The translations under genes were made by a program, and so were the position numbers. DNA of 64,000 nt from Bacillota bacterium. GTDB lineage: Bacteria; Bacillota; Desulfotomaculia; Desulfotomaculales; Desulfallaceae. Under the pieces are notes generated by a model. That model worked only from the letters and a program-made list of their open reading frames with translations, searched no databases and was not told the origin of the DNA. Location of the stretch: the NCBI GenBank assembly GCA_023439185.1, contig JAEXOR010000011.1:186001-250000 (forward strand), written 5' to 3'. Positions 24,639 through 33,376 of the stretch are shown here, piece after piece; the stretch's first letter is position 1; each line of letters begins with the position of its first letter.

Positions 24639-26636
24639 TTGAGCGAACTGCATCCGGTGCTGCAAAGCGCGGCCGTGACGGGCAACGGCCGCATGCTGGC
24701 CTGCCTATCCCCCCAGGGCCTGTTGACCAAGCTTTTTTGGCCGCATATCGACTACGGTCAGCACATGGGCAAATTTCATGCCGGTCTGGCGCCGCGCGGC
24801 AACAACGGCAATACCCAAACCCGGTGGCTGCATCACGACGGCTGGCAAACCGGACAGCACTACCTTCCTTCCGGCAATGTAATCCATACCGTTTACCGGG
24901 ACGACCACCGCCTGTTCGACATGGAACACTGGTCTTTTGTGCTGCCTGACGCCGACGTATTAATCAACAGGTATCTGATTAAAAACATCGGCATGGATGC
25001 TTTTGATCCCGTTTTCATGCTGTATTTCACCTTCCAGCCTAATGAATCGGACCAGTACGATTCCATGTACATTGATTTTGACACCTTTTCCGCGGTGCAA
25101 TACCGCCGGGATATCTACCTGGCGGTTGGCGCGCTGGAGGATATGAAACCATACGGTTACCACTGCGGGCGGGTTGACACCCCCTCCGACCCCATGGAAT
25201 GCGCAAACTATGGACAACTCTGGGGCAACCCAATTAACCTGGGACGCAGCGCCGGAAGCCTGGGCTGGGAAACCGGGCCTGTCAACCCCGGCGGGTCCGC
25301 GTTTGTGACCACCTATATCGCGGCCGGAAACAGCGGGGAAAATGTACTGAAAACAGTACAAACCTTGAAAAGTAAAACTGCTGAAGAATTGATGGAGAAA
25401 ACGCAAAAGCACTGGCGGGGCTGGGTGGAAAAAGGCTCCCGGCCCGATTCCGGACCGGATGAGGATACGCGCCTGGCAGAATTCTACCAGCGTTCATTGA
25501 TTACCATCAGGCTGCTGCAGGACGACAGCGGCGCCTTTATTGCCGCGCCCGAGTTTGACCCCCGTTACCGGGCCAGCGGCGGGTACGGTTACTGCTGGCT
25601 GCGGGACGCGCTGTACTCCGCCATGGCGCTGGACGAGGCGGGCTGCCGGGAAGAAGCGGAAAAATTCTACCTGTTTGCGGCGTCGGTCCAAACCCCCCAG
25701 GGAGATTGGCAGCAGCGCTATTTTACGGACGGGTCCTGGGCACCCACCTGGGGCAAACAAATTGATCAAACCGGCAGCATTTTGTGGGGGTTTCTGCACC
25801 ACCACCGCCTGGATACAAAAGCGGGTTTCGTCTCCCGGGTATGGCCAGTGGTCCAAAAGGCCGCGAATTACCTGACGGCCAACCTGGCAGGCAACGACCT
25901 GCCGCTGCCCAGCATAGATCCATGGGAAGAACGGTTGTCCCAGGGAACGTATTCCGCCGCCGCGGTTTACGCCGGATTGCGGGCGGCCGCCGCTATGGCC
26001 CGGGAAATGGGGGCGCGGGAACTGGCCGGGCAGTGGAACGAAACCGCCGAAAACATGCGCCGGGCCATCGTAAGCCTGCAGTGGAGCCCCACATTAAACC
26101 GTTTTTACCGGGGCATCGGCAAACGCATCGACGAGTGCGAGTATAATTATCTGCGCGAGCAAGGTTTAAAGGCCTGGACAGAAAACGACCCCTCGAGTAT
26201 GTACATTACATTTTGGAATGAAGCCGACAGCAATATCGACAGTTCCGCGCTGGCCCTGGGTTTTCCGTTTAACGTACTGCCGCCCGGGGACGAAAAACTG
26301 GTTACCGCCGCCGGCGTCATCGAGTCCACCCTGTGGAACCACCGGGTAGGGGGATTGCATCGCTACGAAGGCGACACCTACGCCGGGGGCAACCCCTGGA
26401 TCATCAGCACCCTCTGGCTGGCGCTGCACCATTTCCGGGAGGGAAACCTCGGGCGCGCCGGGGAATTGCTTTCCTGGTGTTTAAACCACGCCAACCACAA
26501 CCTACTGCTTCCAGAGCAGGTGCACAAAGAAAACGGCGGGCCGGCCTGGGTGGTGCCCCTGAAGTGGTCTCACGCCATGTACGTGCTCACCTACCTGGCC
26601 CTGCGCGGCCAGGCCTCGTGGCTGGTTCTTGAATAA
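24639..26636 (+). CDS. Glycoside hydrolase family 15, glucoamylase-like
   Basis: About 665 residues. The N-terminal ~270 form the beta-sandwich domain of bacterial glucoamylases (LTKLFWPHIDYGQHMG). The (alpha/alpha)6 barrel follows with GYGYCWLRDALYSAMAL, LPSIDPWEERL (catalytic Glu region) and GGNPWIISTLWLALHHF. There is no signal peptide, so it acts in the cytosol on glycogen, trehalose or maltodextrin; GH15 trehalases have the same layout. TTG 24639 has GGAGG at good spacing. It ends six bases from the convergent SDR gene. Confidence 0.85.
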   Translation: MSELHPVLQSAAVTGNGRMLACLSPQGLLTKLFWPHIDYGQHMGKFHAGLAPRGNNGNTQTRWLHHDGWQTGQHYLPSGNVIHTVYRDDHRLFDMEHWSFVLPDADVLINRYLIKNIGMDAFDPVFMLYFTFQPNESDQYDSMYIDFDTFSAVQYRRDIYLAVGALEDMKPYGYHCGRVDTPSDPMECANYGQLWGNPINLGRSAGSLGWETGPVNPGGSAFVTTYIAAGNSGENVLKTVQTLKSKTAEELMEKTQKHWRGWVEKGSRPDSGPDEDTRLAEFYQRSLITIRLLQDDSGAFIAAPEFDPRYRASGGYGYCWLRDALYSAMALDEAGCREEAEKFYLFAASVQTPQGDWQQRYFTDGSWAPTWGKQIDQTGSILWGFLHHHRLDTKAGFVSRVWPVVQKAANYLTANLAGNDLPLPSIDPWEERLSQGTYSAAAVYAGLRAAAAMAREMGARELAGQWNETAENMRRAIVSLQWSPTLNRFYRGIGKRIDECEYNYLREQGLKAWTENDPSSMYITFWNEADSNIDSSALALGFPFNVLPPGDEKLVTAAGVIESTLWNHRVGGLHRYEGDTYAGGNPWIISTLWLALHHFREGNLGRAGELLSWCLNHANHNLLLPEQVHKENGGPAWVVPLKWSHAMYVLTYLALRGQASWLVLE

Positions 26637-26642
26637 TTTTCA

Positions 26643-27374
26643 CTAGGTGCTAAGTCCCCCGTTAACACCGATAAACTGACCGGTAACACTGTTCGCTCCA
26701 TCGGATAAAAAATACATAATGGCATCAACAACCTCAACAATTTCCACTCTTCTTCCAATAGGAATCAATGTTACCGGTATCCTTTTCTCTTCCTGATTAG
26801 TGCCGGCTTCTCCGGTACTCCCTGGAGCAACCATGTTGACGGTAATACCGTTTTTGATTTCCTCCAAAGCCAAGGTCTTGGTAAATACAGTAAGAGCCGC
26901 TTTATGGATCCCAAAAGGTCCGAGTCCCGGGACACCCTTGAAGTAATCATTGGACGAAGCCCCTATGTTAACAATTCGGCCAAACTGCTGCGCCCTCATT
27001 ATTGGCAAAACCAGTTTGGATAAATACACCGGGGCATTAAGAATAATATCTTGAGCAAGTCTCCATTCCTCATAACTAACATCATACATAGGTTTTAATA
27101 TATCGACTCCCACGTTATTCACCAAATAATCAATCCTGCCGAATTTTTGATAAACACGTTTCACAAATCCATCCAGTCTTTCGAAGTGTTTTATGTCGAG
27201 ATTCTCAATGTAGTAATTAATTCCAAAATCTAAAGCATCCTGCTCAAACCTCTCGGCAGATCTTTTATCTTTATGATAGGTAGTTGCAACATTAATCCCA
27301 TTACGGGCAAGTCTTTTAAATAAACCATTTCCAATACCTCTGGTCGCCCCCGTTATTACGGCTATGCGTTCCAT
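26643..27374 (-). CDS. SDR-family oxidoreductase with catalytic Tyr replaced by Phe
   Basis: About 243 residues, FabG-like. VITGATRGIGNGLFKRLA binds the nucleotide, NNVGVD and VNIGASSND give Asn and Ser of the active site, but the YxxxK pair reads FGIHK: Phe at about residue 154 (TTT at 26913-26915) instead of Tyr. VNMVAPGSTGEAG follows. The loss should remove or weaken dehydrogenase activity; it may be a binding or regulatory SDR. ATG 27374 has GGAGG upstream. Confidence 0.85.
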   Translation of the reverse strand: MERIAVITGATRGIGNGLFKRLARNGINVATTYHKDKRSAERFEQDALDFGINYYIENLDIKHFERLDGFVKRVYQKFGRIDYLVNNVGVDILKPMYDVSYEEWRLAQDIILNAPVYLSKLVLPIMRAQQFGRIVNIGASSNDYFKGVPGLGPFGIHKAALTVFTKTLALEEIKNGITVNMVAPGSTGEAGTNQEEKRIPVTLIPIGRRVEIVEVVDAIMYFLSDGANSVTGQFIGVNGGLST

Positions 27375-27427
27375 TTTTTGTCCTCCATGGCTTCTTAAAA
27401 AAACAATTGTTAATAACATTGACTTTA

Positions 27428-27461
27428 AATAAAAAGAAGCAAGAGCAAATCCTCTTGCTTC
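27428..27461 (-). terminator. Terminator of the coiled-coil gene
   Basis: GAAGCAAGAG (27436-27445) pairs with CTCTTGCTTC (27452-27461); on the minus strand five T follow. Similar GAAGCAAG hairpins occur at 30609-30643 and 30694-30728. Confidence 0.65.
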
Positions 27462-27475
27462 CCTCTTTCCGGCCT

Positions 27476-27892
27476 CTATGCCTGAACCAACTTTTTGATC
27501 CAGTTAATCTCTTTTTTATTTTGCCAGTTTTCTTGGGCCAATAATTCAACATCGGCTACGAAATGATCGAGCTTGTCGTTAACTTCGGCAATATCAGCTT
27601 TTAACTCGGCCTTCATTTCAGCCATTTCGGCCCTCAGCTCGGCTTTCGTTTCGGCCAAATCAATTTTAATTCCAGCTATATCTGCCTTCATTCCAGCTAC
27701 TTCCGTTTTAATTCCAGCTATATCCGCCTTCATTCCAGCCATTTCCGTTTTAATTCCGGATATCTCAGCATTCATTCCGCCTATCTTAGCATTCATTCCA
27801 CCTATCTCAGCCTTCATTTCGGTCTGGCCTTCAATAACCTTGCCCACCATCGTTATCAGTTGGGTAACCATTTTTTCAACACTATCAGACAT
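27476..27892 (-). CDS. Heptad-repeat coiled-coil protein
   Basis: 138 residues. Residues ~28-105 are about eleven uninterrupted seven-residue repeats such as EIGGMNA, KIGGMNA, EISGIKT, EMAGMKA and DIAGIKT, a long parallel coiled coil. The DNA repeats with a 42-base unit (two heptads), so the number of repeats can change by slippage. The C-terminal part (VELLAQENWQNKKEINWIKKL) is non-repetitive. GGGGGG precedes the ATG. No enzyme motif; it could be a scaffold or a toxin/phage-tail-like accessory. Confidence 0.7.
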   Translation of the reverse strand: MSDSVEKMVTQLITMVGKVIEGQTEMKAEIGGMNAKIGGMNAEISGIKTEMAGMKADIAGIKTEVAGMKADIAGIKIDLAETKAELRAEMAEMKAELKADIAEVNDKLDHFVADVELLAQENWQNKKEINWIKKLVQA

Positions 27893-27936
27893 CCTGCATC
27901 CCCCCTGTTGGTAAATTATATCAAAAAGGAGTTGGC

Positions 27937-27987
27937 ATGAAAACTGCGATTATAATTGCCGACGGAGAATATTTCCCGGCATGCTAA
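27937..27987 (+). CDS. Micro-ORF with strong ribosome site (possible gene remnant)
   Basis: AAAAGGAG stands five bases before an ATG that opens a 16-residue frame, MKTAIIIADGEYFPAC. The first ten residues look like the first strand of an alpha/beta enzyme, so this may be the 5' end of a lost gene. It ends inside the stop of the convergent NifU-like gene. Confidence 0.25.
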   Translation: MKTAIIIADGEYFPAC

Positions 27988-28457
27988 TTATTTTTAGCCT
28001 TTTGCAGAATCTCCTGCAATGTTTGTTCAGCCAATTGATTAAAATGGCTTTTCGCATCGACCGCTCCCTCGCTTTCCAAGCGCTTGTTGAGCAGGTAGCT
28101 GTAAATTGCCTGGTGCAGCGCCTTTACGGCCAGCAGGGAACAGTGCTTTTTCCCTTCCGGCAACCCGCCCAGGTATTCAATCACGTCATCATCGGTTAAT
28201 TCCAGTGCAAAATCCACATTTTTCCCTTTGGTTATCTCAGTTACCACGCTGGAAGTCGCTATGGCGCCGACACATCCGTAAACCCTGAATTTGATGTCCT
28301 CAATGATGTTGTTTGCAATACGCACCGTAATTTCACATATATCACCGCAGCCCGGCTCGCCGATTTTGCCATACCCGTTCCCGTCCTTAACAACTCCTAC
28401 ATTACGGGGGTATTCAAAATGTTCCATGGTCAGCTCGTTATACTCCAAAACGCTCAT
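27984..28457 (-). CDS. NifU/IscU-type Fe-S cluster scaffold
   Basis: About 157 residues. The three scaffold cysteines are visible in EPGCGDICE, VYGCVGAIATSS and KHCSLLAVKALHQAI, with the Asp of GCGD. It assembles a [2Fe-2S] or [4Fe-4S] cluster for transfer. It is an orphan: no cysteine desulfurase is adjacent. ATG 28457 follows a GGGGTG site; a GTG three bases upstream is possible. The residues around the second Cys (GCVGAIA) vary slightly from the usual GCGAAIA. Confidence 0.85.
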   Translation of the reverse strand: MSVLEYNELTMEHFEYPRNVGVVKDGNGYGKIGEPGCGDICEITVRIANNIIEDIKFRVYGCVGAIATSSVVTEITKGKNVDFALELTDDDVIEYLGGLPEGKKHCSLLAVKALHQAIYSYLLNKRLESEGAVDAKSHFNQLAEQTLQEILQKAKNN

Positions 28458-28557
28458 CACAACACCCCATTAAGTTTTATTAAAGTATTATAGGGTTTAT
28501 TATAAACGTATGTCAATTATTTCTGCAACATTTTGTTATAATAACAGTAATGGGGTT

Positions 28558-28586
28558 TTGACAAACCAAAACACAACCGGTGAAAT
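28558..28586 (+). promoter_or_regulatory. Promoter candidate of the ankyrin gene
   Basis: TTGACA (28558-28563) with a 17-base spacer to TGAAAT (28581-28586). A TATAAT hexamer at 28537-28542 lies just upstream without a good -35. Confidence 0.4.
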
Positions 28587-28634
28587 ACATGCGGATGTTT
28601 ACATCAAAAATATGGTAAAAATAAAGGAGAAGTC

Positions 28635-29051
28635 ATGGCAAAAGTAGCGAGCGATACCGTATCAGTAACTAATTATTCAAAGCAATCATTTTTACAATAC
28701 GTAAAAGATGGCAATGCCTCGTTGGTGCAATTGTCTTTAGAGGCCGGCATGGACCCGGATATTAAAGATGAATATGACGCTACGGCCCTGATGCTGGCAG
28801 CCAGAAACGGTCATGACCGGGTGGTCAAAGTTTTGTTGGATAAAGGAGCAGATGTAAATACTCAAAGTGATGACCTGGTAACGGCCTTGATGGTGGCCGC
28901 TTATGCCGGACGTGTCGATATGGTGGAAATGCTTTTGGCTGCCGGCGCCGATCGCAACATGCGCAGCAGCAGCGGTCTGACAGCCATAAAACTTGCCCGG
29001 GCGGGGAACCATTCCGCCGTTGTACGTCTGCTCGAACAGGCGGAAGTATAA
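28635..29051 (+). CDS. Ankyrin-repeat protein
   Basis: 138 residues with three ankyrin repeats: DEYDATALMLAARNGHDRVVKVLL, DDLVTALMVAAYAGRVDMVEMLL (split by GADVNTQS) and SSGLTAIKLARAGNHSAVVRLL. No signal peptide is evident, so it acts in the cytosol as a protein-binding module. AAAGGAGAA precedes the ATG. Its neighbours give no clue to the partner. Confidence 0.85.
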   Translation: MAKVASDTVSVTNYSKQSFLQYVKDGNASLVQLSLEAGMDPDIKDEYDATALMLAARNGHDRVVKVLLDKGADVNTQSDDLVTALMVAAYAGRVDMVEMLLAAGADRNMRSSSGLTAIKLARAGNHSAVVRLLEQAEV

Positions 29052-29062
29052 CTTATTTTGTC

Positions 29063-29841
29063 CTAACCCTTAATGTTATCAAGATATACCTTGCCCTCGC
29101 CGCCGTCCACGGTGATCAACTGGTTATCCTTGATTATTTTCATCACGCCCGGGATGTTCGCCACCGCCGGAATACCGTACTCCCGGGCCACAATGGAGCC
29201 GTGGGACAAAGACCCGCCCGCACCCATAACAATGGCGGAAGCCCTTAAGAACAGAGGCGTCCAGGCGGGGTCGGTGGACGGGGCCACCAGCACATCTCCG
29301 GCCCGCAGTTTTTCCCCTTCGCCGGTAAGCAACGGACCGGGGTGTCCAAAGGGAGGCGTAACAGCCTTTAATGACGGCCAGGATATGATTCAGGCCCCGG
29401 ACATTTAAAAACGATTCATGAATCCCGGCAAAGGCTGTTCCGGCGGCATCCTCGGCCGTGGCCGAAGACCGCACGGCCAGGGGTTTTTCAAATATATCGG
29501 CGCTCTTCAAACCGGAAAACAATGCTGTCTGGACACGCGAAGAAATGCGGCCGGTCTTGATCTTTTCCCTAACCAAGCCAAGCTTTTCCTCAATCTCCCG
29601 CTCTCCGATATTATTAATGGTTATACTTCGAGCGAGGTCCCCGACAGCTTTCACGCAGGTTGTTTTCTTCAATAAAATCCCGGTACGCTCCGGCCGCAAG
29701 CACACCTCCGGCAGGAACCATAAATCCATACCGGTCAAGCCTGCCCAGATTCCATCCCTTCCCTCCGGCCACCTCCGCCCCGGCTTGAAAAGCATCGGGC
29801 CAGCCGCAAAAAATCACCTGGCTGCTCTCTTTCATGGGCAT
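29063..29841 (-). pseudogene. Decayed PEP synthase / PPDK-family gene
   Basis: Three reading frames in series encode pieces of one PEP synthase. Near 29841-29650: AFQAGAEVAGGKGWNLGRL and GFMVPAGGVL (N-terminal ATP-grasp). Near 29640-29370: PLAVRSSATAEDAAGTAF and ESFLNVRG. Near 29340-29063: STDPAWTPLFLRAS and GGSLSHGSIVAREYGIPAV, the swivelling phosphohistidine domain. Two frameshifts and loss of most of the ATP domain and all of the PEP-binding barrel leave ~260 of the usual ~870 residues, so it is non-functional. Confidence 0.8.
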
Positions 29842-29876
29842 CCTCCCCCGGCAACAAATTTAACGTCCCCCTACCG

Positions 29877-30515
29877 TTATAAGCGGCTTATGCTCTCCCT
29901 GCTTTCCGCCCCTTTTAGAAAAAGATCCACATTCATGTCAATGCTTTCATCTATCGAAAATAATTCCGCATTAGTTACCCAGACGACGGCCGTAATAATG
30001 TGCGCTACTTCCAATTGACCGGCCAGGACCTGACTCGGCACATCCCGCCTGATCTCTCCCATTTCCTTGCCCAGCTCCAAAATAGGTTCCAGAACGTTTT
30101 TAAAACCGCTGCTCAGGCCCGGATCCCGGTCCTTAAAGTTGTCGACCAGCCTTTGTAGCCGGTAGGTTAAATATTTTTCATAAATATCGTTGTTCAACTC
30201 AATATGCATCCACTCCAGTGATTTGCGCAGCGCCAAGGTTAAGCGCGACCTGGTGTCGGGCAGCTGCCGCACCAGGCTGAGCACTCCGGGTCCCTGCTCA
30301 CTGATCATCCTTTGCACATGCTCGCAAATAATAGCTTCCTTGGCCGGAAAATGATTATAGATGGTGCCCAGGGCAACGTCCGCCTTTTCCGCGATTTGCT
30401 CCACCGTGGTCTGATCAAAGCCCTGCTCTTTAAATAAATCAATGGCCGCGGCGATAATTTTTTTCCTGGTTGCCTCCTTTCTTCTCTCGATACGGTTTGT
30501 TTTGCCTGGTTCCAT
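29877..30515 (-). CDS. TetR-family repressor
   Basis: 212 residues. The N-terminal HTH is typical: EATRKKIIAAAIDLFKEQGF, TTVEQIAEKADVALGTIYNHF. The C-terminal ligand domain has no recognised signature. AGGTG precedes ATG 30515. The next upstream gene on the same strand is the FabK-like flavoprotein, and the decayed PEP synthase lies downstream; its target may have been lost with that gene. Confidence 0.85.
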   Translation of the reverse strand: MEPGKTNRIERRKEATRKKIIAAAIDLFKEQGFDQTTVEQIAEKADVALGTIYNHFPAKEAIICEHVQRMISEQGPGVLSLVRQLPDTRSRLTLALRKSLEWMHIELNNDIYEKYLTYRLQRLVDNFKDRDPGLSSGFKNVLEPILELGKEMGEIRRDVPSQVLAGQLEVAHIITAVVWVTNAELFSIDESIDMNVDLFLKGAESRESISRL

Positions 30516-30608
30516 TTTTCACCTTCTATAATGGTTTTAATGTTATAATCATTATAATATTATATTTATTACAGTTTGTACGTGATATGCTCCATGTCAA
30601 TGGAGATG

Positions 30609-30643
30609 AAAAATAGGAAGCAAGAGGAATAGCCCCTTGCTTC
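30609..30643 (-). terminator. GAAGCAAG-type hairpin after the FabK-like gene
   Basis: GAAGCAAG..G (30617-30627) pairs with CC.CTTGCTTC (30633-30643); the minus-strand tail is CTATTTTTC. A near copy stands at 30694-30728, closer to the gene end. Confidence 0.5.
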
Positions 30644-30693
30644 ACTTGCTTCTTACACCTGAATTGACTTTAGAATACTCATTAGTTATCGGT

Positions 30694-30728
30694 TTGAAGG
30701 AAGCATGAGAACTGTCTCCTTGCTTCCC
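30694..30728 (-). terminator. Second GAAGCAAG-type hairpin at the FabK-like gene end
   Basis: GGAAGCATGAGA (30699-30710) pairs with TCTCCTTGCTTCC (30715-30727), with one bulge. It lies four bases past the gene end on the minus strand. Confidence 0.4.
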
Positions 30729-30731
30729 CGT

Positions 30732-31700
30732 CTAGGACCACATTTGCCGCAGCCGGGTGATAATATCCCCGGCACCGGCCATTATTTCTTCGATTACAAC
30801 TTGCACAGGCTTAACCTCGTCAATCAGACCTATGCACTGCCCCAGGGGCAGGGCGCCTCCTTCAATGTCACCGTCATACAGAGCCCGCCGCCCCACCTGA
30901 CCGCTGATCACCGTAAGCAATTCCTCCAGGCCGGCGCCTCGCTCTTCCATTTCCAATACCGCGGATGCGGCAGCATTTTTCATCACCCTGGCGGCATTGC
31001 CAATGGACCTTTGGATGATTACGGTATCTGTTTCCCGGGCCTTGACTATCCATTCCTTAAAATTGGGGTGGGCCAGGGATTCAGTGGTGGCTACAAATCT
31101 GGTGCCCATCACTACGGCTTCGGCTCCCAGCGCCAGGGCAGCAACCAAACCGCGGGCATCGGCTATACCGCCGCCGGCTATGATCGGTATGGACAATCTA
31201 CCGGCGGCCCCGGGCGTCAGAATCATGGTGGTTACATCGTCCATGCCGGGGTGGCCGCCGCATTCAAAACCAACAATAGTCACGGCGTCCGCTCCCACCC
31301 GCTGGGCCTTTTCGGCAAAGCGCACAGCCGGCACTTTGTGGATCAGCTTTATACCCGCCTGTTTAAGATGAGGAACAAATTGTTCCGGGCTGCGCCCCGA
31401 GGTTTCCACCACGGGCACCCGTTCCTCAATAATAGCTTCAAAATAGGCCGGGGTTTTGTCCTGGGGGCCCACATCGGGCAGCATAGAAACATTAACCCCA
31501 AAGGGTTTGTCCGTCAATTCCCTAGTTTTGCGAATTTCCGCCACCAGGTCCTGCTTGGTGGGCTGGGTGGCTGCAGTTATGATGCCCAAACAACCGGCAT
31601 TGGACACCGCAGCGGCCAGTTCCGCCCTGGACAGCCACTGCATGCCGCCCTGGATAATAGGATATTTGATGCCCAACAGTTCGGTTATTCTAGTTTTCAT
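30732..31700 (-). CDS. NAD(P)H-dependent flavin oxidoreductase (FabK / nitronate monooxygenase family)
   Basis: 322 residues forming a TIM barrel that binds FMN. IKYPIIQGGMQWLS, GFECGGHPGM and IPIIAGGGIADARGLVAALALGAEAVVMGTRF (given in parts) are the landmarks of enoyl-ACP reductase II and nitronate monooxygenase. The two cannot be separated by sequence alone; the gene is not in a fatty-acid cluster here, so the FabK role is open. GGAAGTGGG precedes the ATG. Confidence 0.8.
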   Translation of the reverse strand: MKTRITELLGIKYPIIQGGMQWLSRAELAAAVSNAGCLGIITAATQPTKQDLVAEIRKTRELTDKPFGVNVSMLPDVGPQDKTPAYFEAIIEERVPVVETSGRSPEQFVPHLKQAGIKLIHKVPAVRFAEKAQRVGADAVTIVGFECGGHPGMDDVTTMILTPGAAGRLSIPIIAGGGIADARGLVAALALGAEAVVMGTRFVATTESLAHPNFKEWIVKARETDTVIIQRSIGNAARVMKNAAASAVLEMEERGAGLEELLTVISGQVGRRALYDGDIEGGALPLGQCIGLIDEVKPVQVVIEEIMAGAGDIITRLRQMWS

Positions 31701-31876
31701 TTTTTCCCACTTCCGTCAAAGAGTCCGTGGCACAGATTGGTCGGTAATTCCGGCCAGGCGTTTTTTAGCGCGGCAACCTGATCCTCAACAAACAGTATTG
31801 TGTTTTGCGCATCGGCTCAAGCCACTGGAAGAGAACTGCCTATCCACACCCGATGGGATTGTAGCTATGATATCAT

Positions 31877-32434
31877 TTATTCTAAAATATCTTTTAATTT
31901 TATTTCCAGGCCCTGCAGCAAAGGAGATGTTAAAATATCATCATCATCATAAGATTGAAATAGATTCCAGTTCTTCTCGCCGGGGATAAAAACTTCAACG
32001 GTTTTATGGTCGGGATCCACTATCCAGTATTCTTTTACTCCATGCTTGTAATACATTTTACTTTTTTCAACGCGATCAAATTTACCCGTTGATGGCGACA
32101 GTATTTCAACTACCAAATCGGGGGCGCCCTGGATATTATTTTCAGCAATAATGTTCAGGCGTTCTTTGGAAATAAAAAAAATGTCCGGCTGGGGCTTTTC
32201 CGTTTCCGACAGAAGAACATCCATTGGAGCAGCCATAACCCGGCCCAATTTATTTTTTTGCACATAATCCCACAGCGTAGTTGCCAACCCGATACTAATT
32301 ATTTGATGTATTGCTTTTGGCGACGGAACCAAAATTAATTCACCCCCGATCAACTCATATTGGTTGTCGTCATCAATTTTCAAATAATCTTCATAAGTGT
32401 ATAGCCTGCCGCTGTCGGCTTTTTCAACCTGCAT
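31877..32434 (-). CDS. Uma2-family (DUF820) putative endonuclease
   Basis: About 185 residues with the PD-(D/E)xK-like core: YTYEDYLKIDDDNQYELIGGEL, QPDIFFIS, DLVVEILSPSTGKFD and EYWIVDPDHKTVEVF. The Asp, Glu and Lys of the presumed metal site are in PD...VVEILSP...K. GGGAGGTG precedes ATG 32434; an upstream ATG lacks a site. Function of the family is unproven. The second copy next door differs clearly, so the pair is an old duplication or separate acquisitions. Confidence 0.8.
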   Translation of the reverse strand: MQVEKADSGRLYTYEDYLKIDDDNQYELIGGELILVPSPKAIHQIISIGLATTLWDYVQKNKLGRVMAAPMDVLLSETEKPQPDIFFISKERLNIIAENNIQGAPDLVVEILSPSTGKFDRVEKSKMYYKHGVKEYWIVDPDHKTVEVFIPGEKNWNLFQSYDDDDILTSPLLQGLEIKLKDILE

Positions 32435-32585
32435 TTTCAAACACCTCCCATTAAACAAGACCATCTGAAGAAAAACCGTCTAACTAAATAAAGACTACCT
32501 TTTCAAATAAATACTGTCAAGCGCTCCCCGGTTAACCGGAGGTCCTTTGTGCGCAGCAGCGTATTTAATAAACAGCGCAAAGCCA

Positions 32586-33185
32586 TTAAAAATTGGGCAG
32601 GTGGGGGATGTTGTCCATAATCTCGCGCATGGTAAAGGAGATGCAGGTTAACTTCCCGGATTGAACCGGCTCGTTTTCCCGGTAGACTTCCAGCAGCTCA
32701 TATCGCCGGTTATCCAGCACATATTGTTCCAGCAGCTCATTATTAATATCCACAATCCAGTATTCCGGAATCAAATATTTGGCATAGGCATATAGCTTTT
32801 GCCGCCGGTCGCGTTTAGCCGAGAAGGGCGACAGTACCTCAACCACCAGATCGGGCGGCCCTTCAATGCCCCGTTTGGTGATTATGGACAGCCTGTCGCG
32901 GTGGATCATGGCTATGTCCGGCTGGCGCACTTCCGTTTCCGAAAGAATCAGATCAATGGAAGCGGCAAACACAACATAATCCCGTGCGCAATTCTGCATG
33001 ATGAGATGTATGATCTGCTGCAATACAAGCTGGTGCAGCGCGTTCGGGCCGGGCGTCATGGCTTCCAGGCGCCCGTCGTTTATTTCGTAACGTACTCCGT
33101 CATCAGGCAGGTTTGCGTAATCTTCATAGGTCACAGGTTGTTCTCCGGCAAAGCAATCCGGTTTGGCAGGCTTTTCTTTCCCCAT
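32586..33185 (-). CDS. Uma2-family (DUF820) putative endonuclease, second copy
   Basis: About 199 residues with the same core: VTYEDYANLPDDGVRYEINDG, RQPDIAMIH, DLVVEVLSPFSAKRDRR and PEYWIVDINNELLEQ. It begins with ATG 33185 behind GGGGGAGGG. The C-terminal tail is more divergent. Tandem Uma2 genes are frequent in bacteria with many orphan loci; there is no link to a toxin or transposon in the window. Confidence 0.8.
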   Translation of the reverse strand: MGKEKPAKPDCFAGEQPVTYEDYANLPDDGVRYEINDGRLEAMTPGPNALHQLVLQQIIHLIMQNCARDYVVFAASIDLILSETEVRQPDIAMIHRDRLSIITKRGIEGPPDLVVEVLSPFSAKRDRRQKLYAYAKYLIPEYWIVDINNELLEQYVLDNRRYELLEVYRENEPVQSGKLTCISFTMREIMDNIPHLPNF

Positions 33186-33376
33186 AACCCTCCCCCTTCC
33201 CAGATTTTTTACCAATTATACCAAACTGTTTCCACCCTTTCCATTCCCACAGTGCTCAAAAACATAAGCATACTAAATTAATATATTTTTATTTATTTAA
33301 TATATTTATTGGCATTATAAATCATATTTATTGTATCATATATGTGTGAATGCATTATCAGAATGGAGTAAAACCA

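Noticed and set aside
27590..27810. CRISPR-like tandem repeats
   Set aside because: The repeats have no unique spacers and stay in frame as heptads of a protein.
31701..31876. Possible tail of a lost gene upstream of the FabK-like gene (minus strand, reading ...LFVEDQVAALKNAWPELP)
   Set aside because: The frame looks protein-like but has no start codon and is cut by a stop upstream; too short to support.
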